This document shows positions 56,952 to 64,000 of a DNA stretch of 64,000 nucleotides, one piece after another. This DNA comes from Streptomyces sedi. Lineage in GTDB: Bacteria; Actinomycetota; Actinomycetes; Streptomycetales; Streptomycetaceae. The notes below the pieces were generated by a model, which saw only the letters and a list, made by a program, of their open reading frames with translations, had not been told where the DNA came from and ran no database searches. Positions within the stretch are counted from its first letter, which is position 1, and each line of letters starts with the position of its first letter. The stretch spans positions 124,001-188,000 of the forward strand of contig NZ_VDGT01000009.1 in the NCBI RefSeq assembly GCF_006335015.1. Reading direction: 5' to 3'. A program made the translations under genes and the position numbers.

Positions 56952-59900
56952 ATGAAACGTTCCATCGCGAGATCCTCCCCCTCCCGCCGCAGACGGCTCG
57001 TGGCGCTCGCCGCCGCGCCGCTGCTCGCGTTGGGCGCGCTGCCCGCGCTCGCCCAGGCCGACGACTCCGACGCCGAGGCCGACTTCCGGGCCCTGCTCTT
57101 CACCCGGGCCGTCGGCTATGTCCACGACTCCATCCCCGACGGCATCCGGATGATGGAGGAGGAGGCCGAGGAGAACGGTTTCGAGCTGGTCGAGACCGAC
57201 GACCCGGCCGTCTTCAACGACGAGGAGCTGGCCGGCTTCGACGTCGTCGTCATGCTCCAGAACTCCGGCATGGTCTGGGAGACCGACGAGCAGCGCGCCG
57301 CGATCCAGGGCTATGTCCAGGGCGGCGGCGGCATCGCCGCCATCCACAACACCCTCGACATGGGGATCGAGGAGGAGTTCCCCTGGTGGGACGACCTGGT
57401 CAACGGCGGCGCGCACATGCCCTCGCACTCCCCCGGCGTGCTTCAGGGCACCGCCCATGTGGCGGACGACGTGCACCCGTCGACGTCCTCGCTGCCGGAG
57501 GTCTGGGAACGCCCCGAGGAGTGGTACAACTTCGACCCCAACCCGCGCGGCGAGGTCCATGTCCTGGTCACCGCCGACGAGTCGACCTATGACCCGGGCG
57601 GCGACGCGATGGGGCACGACCACCCGATCTCCTGGTGTCGTGAGGACCAGGGCGGCCAGGTCTGGGCCACCGCGATGGGCCACGACGCGGCGTCCTACAC
57701 CGAGGAGGCGTTCCGCGACCACGTGATCGGCGGCGTGCGCTGGGCGGCCGGCGACCTGCCGGGCGACTGCGGCGGCACGGTGTGGAGCAAGTTCGACAAG
57801 GTCACGCTCGACAGCAACACCGCCGACCCGATGGAGCTGGACGTCGCCGACGACGGCCGGGTCTTCTACGCCCAGCGCGGCGGCGAGCTGAGGGTCTTCG
57901 ACCCGGAGACCAACTCCACGTCCACGGCCGGAACGTTGGACGTGTACACCGGCGGCGAGGACGGGCTGGTCGGCCTGGCGCTGGACCCGGAGTTCGCGGA
58001 GAACGGCTGGGTGTATCTCTACCACTCGCCGGCCGACGCCGAGGACGACGTCAACCGGCTCTCCCGCTTCACCGTCGAGGGGAACACCCTGGACCCGGCG
58101 AGCGAGGAGCCGCTGCTGGACGTTCCCGCCTACCGCGACCGCACCTACCCGGAGCCGGGGCACACCGGCGGCAGCCTGGACTTCGGCCCCGACGGCAGCC
58201 TCTACCTTTCCACCGGCGACGACGTGCCGCCGAACCTCTCCCCGCATTGGCAGGGTTGGGCGCCGATCGACTGGCGCGAGGGCGAGGAGATGCTGGACGC
58301 GGCCCGCACCGCCGGCAACACCAACGACCTGCGCGGCAAGATCCTGCGGGTGCTGCCGTCGGACGAGGGCGGCTACACCGTTCCCGAGGGCAACCTCTTC
58401 GCCGAGGGCACCGAGGACACGCTGCCCGAGATCTACGCGATGGGCTTCCGCAACCCGTTCCGGTTCAGCGTGGACCCCGGGACCGGCTATGTGCACGTCG
58501 CGGACTACGGCCCCGACCGGGGCGGGCCGACGACCGAGCGCGGCCCCGAGGGGCTGGTGGAGTACAACATCCTGAAGGAGCCGGGGAACTACGGCTGGCC
58601 GTTCTGCCACGGGAACAACCAGCCCTACGCGCCGTACGACCCGGACACCGGCGAGGTCGGCGAGAAGTTCGACTGCGACAACCCGACCAACCCCTCCCCC
58701 CACAACACCGGTCTCGTCGAGCTGCCGCCGAACCAGCAGCCGGAGATCTGGTACGGCTACGGCCCCTCCGAGGAGTTCCCCGAGATGGGCGAGGGCGGCT
58801 CGGGCCCGATGGCGGGTCCGGTCTACCGCTACGACCCGGACAACCCCTCGCCGACGAAGTTCCCCGAGTACTACGACGGGGCGCAGTTCCTCTACGAGTG
58901 GACGCGCGACTACGTCAAGGAGATCCAACTGGACTCCGACAGCGGGGTGTTGAAGATCAACGACTTCCTGCCGACGGAGGACTTCGTCAAGCCGATGGAC
59001 CTGACCTTCGGCCCCGACGGCTCGCTCTACGTCCTGGAGTGGGGCAGCGCCTTCGACGGCGGGAACTCCGACTCCGGGCTCTACCGGATCGACTACGCGC
59101 CCGAGGGGCAGCGGCCGGAGGCCGTGGCGACGGCCTCGGTGACCAGCGGCCCCGCGCCGTTGACCGTGGAGTTCTCCGGCGCCGACTCGACCGACCCGGC
59201 GGGCGGCGCGCTGGAGTTCGCCTGGGACTTCGACGGCGACGGCACCTTCGACAGCGAGGAGGCCGAGGTCAGTCACACCTACGAGGACGTCGGCGAGTTC
59301 ACCGCGCAGCTGCGGGTGACCAACGCGGCCGGCGCGACCGGCCACGCCAACATCCCCGTCACCGTGGGCAACACGGCGCCGACGGTCTCGATCGACCTGC
59401 CGACCAGCGGCCAACTCATCGAGTTCGGCGACCAGATCCCCTACCAGGTGACGGTCACCGACCCGGAGGACGGCGAGATCGACTGCGAACGGGTCATCGT
59501 CAACCCGGCGTTGGGCCACGACGACCACGAGCACCCCACCACCGACCTGCGCGGCTGCTCCGGCACGGTGGACACGGGCGACCTCGGCGGCCATCCGGAG
59601 GGCGCCGACCTGTGGTACGTGCTCAACGCCCGCTACACCGACGGCGGCGCCGAGGGCACCGGCGCGCTGACCGGCTACGGCCGGGCGGTGCTCCAGCCCG
59701 AGCACAAGCAGGCCGAGTACCACCACGACCAGTCCGGCACCCGGATCGTCTCCCAGCCGGACGCGGAGAACGGCCAGCGGATCGGCGACATCAGCGACGG
59801 CGACTGGATCGCGTTCGAGCCGATGAGCGTCGAGGGCGCGGAGACCGTCAGCTACCGGATCTCCTCGCCCGACGGCGGCGGCGCGATCGAGCTGCGCGCC

Positions 59901-60089
59901 GGCGCGCCGGACGGGGAGCTGCTGGCGACGACGCCGGTGCACGCGACCGGTGACTGGGACGTCTACGAGCCGACCGAACCGGCCGCGGTGGCCGAACTGG
60001 CCGGCACGCACAGGCTGTTCCTCGTCTTCACGACGCCGACCGGGGACAACTTCGACGTGGACTCGCTCCTCTTCACCACCGAGGGGTAG
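56952..60089 (+). CDS. Secreted ThuA - sugar dehydrogenase (GSDH) - PKD - CBM fusion
   Basis: 1045 residues. A twin-arginine-like signal (SRRRRLVALAAAPLLALGALPALA), then a ThuA domain (RALLFTRAVGYVHDSIPDGI, residues ~37-265), a PQQ-dependent glucose/sorbosone dehydrogenase-like beta-propeller (~275-715; GYVHVADYGPDRGG, TFGPDGSLYVLEWGS), a PKD domain (~720-810; FAWDFDGDGTFDSEEAEVSHTY) and a C-terminal CBM6-like region (~890-1045). Acts outside the cell, probably oxidising a sugar or glycan. Follows the sugar operon after the tandem repeat. ThuA-GSDH-PKD-CBM fusions are known in actinomycetes. Confidence 0.9.
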   Translation: MKRSIARSSPSRRRRLVALAAAPLLALGALPALAQADDSDAEADFRALLFTRAVGYVHDSIPDGIRMMEEEAEENGFELVETDDPAVFNDEELAGFDVVVMLQNSGMVWETDEQRAAIQGYVQGGGGIAAIHNTLDMGIEEEFPWWDDLVNGGAHMPSHSPGVLQGTAHVADDVHPSTSSLPEVWERPEEWYNFDPNPRGEVHVLVTADESTYDPGGDAMGHDHPISWCREDQGGQVWATAMGHDAASYTEEAFRDHVIGGVRWAAGDLPGDCGGTVWSKFDKVTLDSNTADPMELDVADDGRVFYAQRGGELRVFDPETNSTSTAGTLDVYTGGEDGLVGLALDPEFAENGWVYLYHSPADAEDDVNRLSRFTVEGNTLDPASEEPLLDVPAYRDRTYPEPGHTGGSLDFGPDGSLYLSTGDDVPPNLSPHWQGWAPIDWREGEEMLDAARTAGNTNDLRGKILRVLPSDEGGYTVPEGNLFAEGTEDTLPEIYAMGFRNPFRFSVDPGTGYVHVADYGPDRGGPTTERGPEGLVEYNILKEPGNYGWPFCHGNNQPYAPYDPDTGEVGEKFDCDNPTNPSPHNTGLVELPPNQQPEIWYGYGPSEEFPEMGEGGSGPMAGPVYRYDPDNPSPTKFPEYYDGAQFLYEWTRDYVKEIQLDSDSGVLKINDFLPTEDFVKPMDLTFGPDGSLYVLEWGSAFDGGNSDSGLYRIDYAPEGQRPEAVATASVTSGPAPLTVEFSGADSTDPAGGALEFAWDFDGDGTFDSEEAEVSHTYEDVGEFTAQLRVTNAAGATGHANIPVTVGNTAPTVSIDLPTSGQLIEFGDQIPYQVTVTDPEDGEIDCERVIVNPALGHDDHEHPTTDLRGCSGTVDTGDLGGHPEGADLWYVLNARYTDGGAEGTGALTGYGRAVLQPEHKQAEYHHDQSGTRIVSQPDAENGQRIGDISDGDWIAFEPMSVEGAETVSYRISSPDGGGAIELRAGAPDGELLATTPVHATGDWDVYEPTEPAAVAELAGTHRLFLVFTTPTGDNFDVDSLLFTTEG

Positions 60090-60212
60090 CCCGGCACGCC
60101 CGACCGCCGCCCGGCGCTCCCGCCCCCACCAGCGAAAAGGGAGCGGGCGCCGGGCGGCGGCTGTGCGAGGATCGCCCGCGTCGGAACGGCGACGGGAACG
60201 GGGAGCGTGGCG

Positions 60213-60773
60213 ATGTTCGAGAGGTCACTGGGCGAGGACGGTGCGGTGCTGCGACCGCTGGAGCCGTGGCGGGCGGAGGAGTTCGCGGCGCACATGGACC
60301 GGGGCCGGGAGTTCGTCGGCCGGCACATCGGGCTCGCCGACGCGGTCAGGGACGTCGCCTCCGGCCGGGCGTTCCTCCAGTCCTACGCGGACAAGGCCGC
60401 CTCGGACACCGGCCGGATCTACGGCATCTGGACGGCCGAGGGCACCCTGGTCGGCGGGGTGCTCTTCCGGACGATGGACATCGCCCAGGGAACGGCCGAG
60501 GCCGGCTGCTGGCTGGAGCCGGCGGCGGTAGGCCGGGGGCTGGTGACCAGGGCCGCGCGGGTGATCATCGACTGGGCCGTGGAGGAACGCGGCGTCCACC
60601 GCGTGGAGTGGCTGGTCGCGGCGGCCAACGAGGCGAGCATCGCGGTCGCCCGGCGCCTGGGCATGGTGCGGGACGGGGTGCTGCGCGAGAGCTACGCGCG
60701 CGGCGGCGTCCGCCACGACATGGAGATCTGGTCCGTCCTGGCCCCCGAATGGCGCGCGGCGCGCCCCGGGTGA
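60213..60773 (+). CDS. GNAT acetyltransferase (RimJ/RimL-like)
   Basis: 186 residues. RPLEPWRAEEFAAHMDRGREF, GIWTAEGTLVGGVLFRTMD, CWLEPAAVGRGLVTRAARV (acetyl-CoA loop with GxG) and NEASIAVARRLGMVRDGVLRES are typical of RimJ/RimL ribosomal-protein N-acetyltransferase relatives. ATG at 60213 with GGGAG 7 nt upstream; GTG 60207 is an alternative. Convergent with kdpD. Substrate unknown. Confidence 0.88.
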   Translation: MFERSLGEDGAVLRPLEPWRAEEFAAHMDRGREFVGRHIGLADAVRDVASGRAFLQSYADKAASDTGRIYGIWTAEGTLVGGVLFRTMDIAQGTAEAGCWLEPAAVGRGLVTRAARVIIDWAVEERGVHRVEWLVAAANEASIAVARRLGMVRDGVLRESYARGGVRHDMEIWSVLAPEWRAARPG

Positions 60774-60822
60774 GCGGGCGTCCCGGTGGCCCCCCGCGGG
60801 CGACGGAAGGCCGAGTGACGCG

Positions 60823-63366
60823 TCACCACGGCGGCGGCTGCTGACCGTCGGGCTCCTCCCCCGGCGGGGCGGTGGCGAGCCGCAGCACCATGGTGAGCCC
60901 GCCCCCGGGGGTGTCCTCGGCGGTCAGCGTGCCGCCCATCGCCTCGACGAAGCCCCGCGCGACGGCGAGCCCGAGCCCCACGCCGCCGCCGCGTGGGGCG
61001 TCGCCGTGGCGCTGGAACGGTTCGAAGACGCGTTCCTTGGCGTCGTCCGGCACCCCGGGCCCGCGGTCGACGACCCGCAGTTCCACCCAGCCGGGCACCG
61101 CGCTGGCGGAGAGCAGCACGGGGCGGTCGGGCGGGCTGTACTTGACGGCGTTCTCCACGATGTTGGCCAGCGCGCGTTCGAGCAGGCCGGCGTCGAGCGG
61201 GACGATCGGCAGGGACTCGGGGACGCGGGTGGCCACCCGCCCCTCGGGGACCTGGGCGAGGGCGGCGGGCACCACCTCGTCCAGGGCGGTGGCGCGCACC
61301 ACCGGGCGGACGGTGTCGGTCTGGAGGCGGGAGGCGTCGAGCAGGTTGTCGACGAGCTGGTTGAGCCGGTCGGCGCCCTCCTCGACGGAGGCCAGCAGCT
61401 CCTCGCGGTCCTCCCGGGGCCAGTCGACGTCCGGCGCGCGCAGCGAGGTGACGCCGGCCTTGATCGCGGCCAGCGGGGTGCGCAGGTCGTGCGAGACGGC
61501 GGCGAGCAGCGCGGTGCGGATGCGGTTGCCCTCGGCCAGCCCTCGGGCGGCGCGCGCGTCGGCGCGCAGCCGCTGGTGGTCCAGCACGGTGGCGGCCTGC
61601 GCGGCGAACGCGGCCAGCACCCGCCGGTCCTCGGCCGGCAGCACCCGGCCGTGCAGGGTGAGCGCCAGCCGTTCGCCGACGGGCACGTCCACGTCGGCGT
61701 CCTCGGGGCGTTCCGGCTGGTCGCCGCCGCCCGAGGCGACGAGGGTGAACCTGCCGCGCGTGCCCTCCCGTTCCCACAGCGCGACCGACTCGGTGGCGAA
61801 GGTGCGGCCGACCCGGGTCAGCAGCTCGCCGAGGCCCGTCTCGCCGCGCAGCACCCCGCCGGCGAGGAACGCCAGGATCTCGGACTCGGCGCGCAGCCTG
61901 GCGGCCTGGTGGGTGCGGCGGGCCGCGAGGTCGACGACGGAGGCGACGGAGACGGCGACGCCGAAGAAGACGACGAGCGCCAGCAGGTTGTGGGCGCCGG
62001 TGACGCCGAGGGTGTGCGAGGGCGCGGTGAAGTACCAGTTGAGCAGCAGCGAGCCGAGGGCGGCCGAGGCGAGCGCCGGCCAGAGCCCGCCGAGCAGCGC
62101 CGCCGTCACCACGAGGGAGAGGAAGAGCAGCACGTCGTTGGCGAGCCCGACCTCCAGGCCGAGGCCGCGCAGCCCGGCGGTCAGCGCCGCCGGGCCGAGC
62201 ACGCCGACGGCCCAGCCGGCGGCGAGCCTGGCCCGGCCGAGCCGGGCGCCGCGCGCGGCGGGCAGGCCGCGGCCCTTGCCCATCCGGTCGTGGGTGACCA
62301 GGTGCACGTCGAGGTCGGGGCCCGCCTCGCGGGCGACCTGGGTGGAGATGCCGGGGCCCAGCGCGTACTCCCAGGGGCGGCGGCGGGAGACGCCGAGCAC
62401 GACCTGGGTGGCGTTGGCGCTGCGGGCGAACTCCAGCAGGGCGTCCGGGATGTCGTCGCCCCGGACGTGGTGGTAGGTGCCGCCGAGGTCCTCGACGAGG
62501 TCGCGCTGGGCGGTCAGCTCCCGGGGCGAGGCGGCGCGCAGCCCGTCGCCCCTGGCGACGTAGACGGCCATCACCTCGCCGCCGGCGCCCTTCTCGGCGA
62601 GCCGGGCCGCGCGGCGGATCAGGGCGCGGCCCTCGGGGCCGCCGGTGAGGCCGACGACGATGCGTTCGCGCGCCTGCCAGGTGGAGTGGATGTCGTGCTC
62701 GACGCGGTAGCGCCGCAGGTACTCGTCGACCCGGTCGGCGACCCACAGCAGCGCCAACTCCCGCAGCGCGGTGAGGTTTCCGGGCCGGAAGTAGTGGGCG
62801 AGCGCGGCGTCCACCCGTTCGGGGGCGTAGACGTTGCCGTGCGCGAGGCGGCGGCGCAGCGCCTCGGGTGCCATGTCGACCAGCTCGATCTGGTCGGCCC
62901 CGCGCACCACGGCGTCGGGCACGGTCTCCCGCTGGCGGACGCCGGTGATGGGCGCGACGACGTCCCCCAGCGACTCCAGGTGCTGGATGTTGACGGTGGT
63001 GACCACGTCGATGCCGGCGTCCAGCAGCTCGTCGACGTCCTGCCAGCGCTTGGCGTGGCGGGAGCCGGGCACGTTGCTGTGGGCCAGCTCGTCGACCAGG
63101 GCGACGGCGGGGCGGCGGGCGAGCACGGCCGCCACGTCCATCTCGTGGAAGGCGGCGCCCCGGTGGGTGAGGGTGGTGCGCGGGATCTCCTCCAGGCCGC
63201 GCAGCAGGGTGCGGGTGCGGGGCCGGTCGTGGTGTTCGACGAGGGCCACGGCGATGTCGGTGCCGCGTTCCAGGCGCCGGTGGGCCTCGGCGAGCATCGC
63301 GTAGGTCTTGCCGACGCCGGGGGCGGCGCCGAGGTAGACGCGCAGCCGGCCGCGTCGCACCGTCAC
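60823..63366 (-). CDS. kdpD: KdpD sensor histidine kinase
   Basis: 847 residues. The N-terminal KdpD domain carries Walker A GAAPGVGKT (residues 13-21) and LVDELAHSNVPGSRHAKRWQDV; a universal-stress-like domain follows (ERIVVGLTGGPEGRALIRRA). Four short membrane segments near residues 375-475, a GAF-like segment, HisKA AAVSHDLRTPLAAIKAG around residue 625, and HATPase GPGVPDDAKERVFEPFQRH and GGGVGLGLAVARGFVE complete the family. GTG at 63366 overlaps the KdpE stop. Senses K+ limitation/turgor and phosphorylates KdpE. Confidence 0.95.
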   Translation of the reverse strand: MTVRRGRLRVYLGAAPGVGKTYAMLAEAHRRLERGTDIAVALVEHHDRPRTRTLLRGLEEIPRTTLTHRGAAFHEMDVAAVLARRPAVALVDELAHSNVPGSRHAKRWQDVDELLDAGIDVVTTVNIQHLESLGDVVAPITGVRQRETVPDAVVRGADQIELVDMAPEALRRRLAHGNVYAPERVDAALAHYFRPGNLTALRELALLWVADRVDEYLRRYRVEHDIHSTWQARERIVVGLTGGPEGRALIRRAARLAEKGAGGEVMAVYVARGDGLRAASPRELTAQRDLVEDLGGTYHHVRGDDIPDALLEFARSANATQVVLGVSRRRPWEYALGPGISTQVAREAGPDLDVHLVTHDRMGKGRGLPAARGARLGRARLAAGWAVGVLGPAALTAGLRGLGLEVGLANDVLLFLSLVVTAALLGGLWPALASAALGSLLLNWYFTAPSHTLGVTGAHNLLALVVFFGVAVSVASVVDLAARRTHQAARLRAESEILAFLAGGVLRGETGLGELLTRVGRTFATESVALWEREGTRGRFTLVASGGGDQPERPEDADVDVPVGERLALTLHGRVLPAEDRRVLAAFAAQAATVLDHQRLRADARAARGLAEGNRIRTALLAAVSHDLRTPLAAIKAGVTSLRAPDVDWPREDREELLASVEEGADRLNQLVDNLLDASRLQTDTVRPVVRATALDEVVPAALAQVPEGRVATRVPESLPIVPLDAGLLERALANIVENAVKYSPPDRPVLLSASAVPGWVELRVVDRGPGVPDDAKERVFEPFQRHGDAPRGGGVGLGLAVARGFVEAMGGTLTAEDTPGGGLTMVLRLATAPPGEEPDGQQPPPW

Positions 63367-64000
63367 CCCTCCGGCCCGGTGGGGGCGTCGGCGGCCGGGC
63401 CGGGTTCGAAGCGGTAGCCCATGCCGGCCTCGGTGACCAGGTAGCGGGGGCGCGCCGGGTCGGGCTCCAACTTCCGCCGCAGCTGGGCCATGTAGACCCG
63501 CAGGTAGTGGGTCCGGCCGCCGGACCAGCTGCCCCAGACCTCGGAGAGCAGCTGGTTCTGGGTGACCAGCCGGCCGGGGTGGTTGACGAGGATCTCCAGC
63601 AGGTGCCACTCGGTGGGCGTCAGCCGCACGTCGTGTCCGGCGCGGCGGACCCTCTTGGCGAGCAGGTCGATCTCGAAGTCGGCCGTGGTGACCACCTCGC
63701 GTTCGGCGGCGGTGCCGGGGTCGGCGCGGCGGACGGCGGCGCGCAGCCGGGCCAGCAGCTCGTCCATGCTGTACGGCTTGGTGATGTAGTCGTCGGCGCC
63801 GGCGTCCAGGGCGCGGACCTTCTCCTCCGAGGTCTGCCGGGCGGAGAGCACGATGATCGGGACCCGGGTCCAGCCGCGCAGCCCGGTGATCACCTCGATG
63901 CCGTCCATGTCGGGCAGGCCCAGGTCGAGCACCACGATGTCCGGCTTGCGGGCGGCGGCCAGCCGCAGCGCGGCGGCCCCGTCGGGCGCGGCGTCCACGG
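63363..64000 (-). CDS. kdpE: KdpE response regulator (N-terminus outside window)
   Basis: About 212 residues are visible. Receiver domain: IVVLDLGLPDMDG (phospho-acceptor Asp), PIIVLSARQTSEEKVRALDAGADDYITKPYSMDELLARL (conserved Lys). DNA-binding OmpR-type domain: RLTPTEWHLLEILVNHPGRLVTQNQLLSEVWG and YLRVYMAQLRRKLEPDP. The first 20-30 residues (including the acidic DD pair) lie beyond the right edge. GTGA overlap to kdpD. Expected to activate kdpFABC under K+ limitation. Confidence 0.95.
   Translation of the reverse strand, partial: VDAAPDGAAALRLAAARKPDIVVLDLGLPDMDGIEVITGLRGWTRVPIIVLSARQTSEEKVRALDAGADDYITKPYSMDELLARLRAAVRRADPGTAAEREVVTTADFEIDLLAKRVRRAGHDVRLTPTEWHLLEILVNHPGRLVTQNQLLSEVWGSWSGGRTHYLRVYMAQLRRKLEPDPARPRYLVTEAGMGYRFEPGPAADAPTGPEG

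Noticed and set aside
1..64000. CRISPR arrays, tRNA or rRNA genes
   Set aside because: No regularly spaced repeats of CRISPR type, no cloverleaf or CCA-ended candidates and no rRNA-like conserved blocks were found by eye.

Overview
The window looks like a piece of a Streptomyces (or very close actinomycete) chromosome. The evidence is very high GC, GTG/TTG starts with GTGA/ATGA/TGATG translational coupling, XRE/DUF397/anti-sigma ATPase clusters, a perfect CebR-type operator, the common streptomycete intergenic repeat built on GCAGTTCCCCGCGCCCC, and an IS5-like MITE. No tRNA, rRNA or CRISPR array was recognised.

Layout. 1-3.1 kb (minus strand): a polar amino-acid ABC transporter (ATPase cut by the left edge, permease, GNAT) preceded by a 25-codon leader peptide ORF and a long palindrome, which looks like an attenuated operon. 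3.1-8.5 kb: an autoregulated TetR with an SDR-hydrolase fusion, a zinc alcohol dehydrogenase and a membrane-anchored PQQ-like beta-propeller. 8.8-12.9 kb: a NACHT NTPase with a leucine-rich C-terminus, convergent with a membrane-tethered Mrr-like nuclease pair (candidate defence). 13.2-16.7 kb: SDR, hydrolase and a divergent TetR with three palindromes, then a small secreted peptide. 17.1-21.8 kb (minus): Crp/Fnr regulator, class III nucleotidyl cyclase, degenerate-P-loop NTPase and an SPFH-like protein; the last three are coupled by 4-nt overlaps. This is my best candidate for an undescribed nucleotide-signalling system.

22-31.7 kb is accessory: a hypothetical protein, an internally deleted phosphotransferase remnant, a sigma-like regulator with its partner, a NUDIX-like protein, an XRE/DUF397 cluster with a recent DUF397 duplication, an erythromycin-esterase-like protein and a double-HTH MerR regulator. 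Arrays of the octamer ACTGGTCA occur in three intergenic regions.

31.8-46.6 kb: a small acidic protein and an MFS exporter, then a saccharide cluster (UXS-like epimerase, carbamoyltransferase, seven glycosyltransferases, GmhB, GmhA and a fused HldE). It should make a nucleotide-activated heptose and attach it to an unknown acceptor.

46.7-64 kb: HxlR/SDR pair, AA10 LPMO with a CebR box, a MITE inserted at the stop codon of a DUF6480-like gene, a methyltransferase, a complete ribose-type sugar ABC operon (ATPase, two permeases, lipoprotein, sugar epimerase) with a leaderless-type promoter, a large ThuA/sugar-dehydrogenase/PKD/CBM fusion, a GNAT, and kdpD and kdpE (kdpE cut by the right edge).
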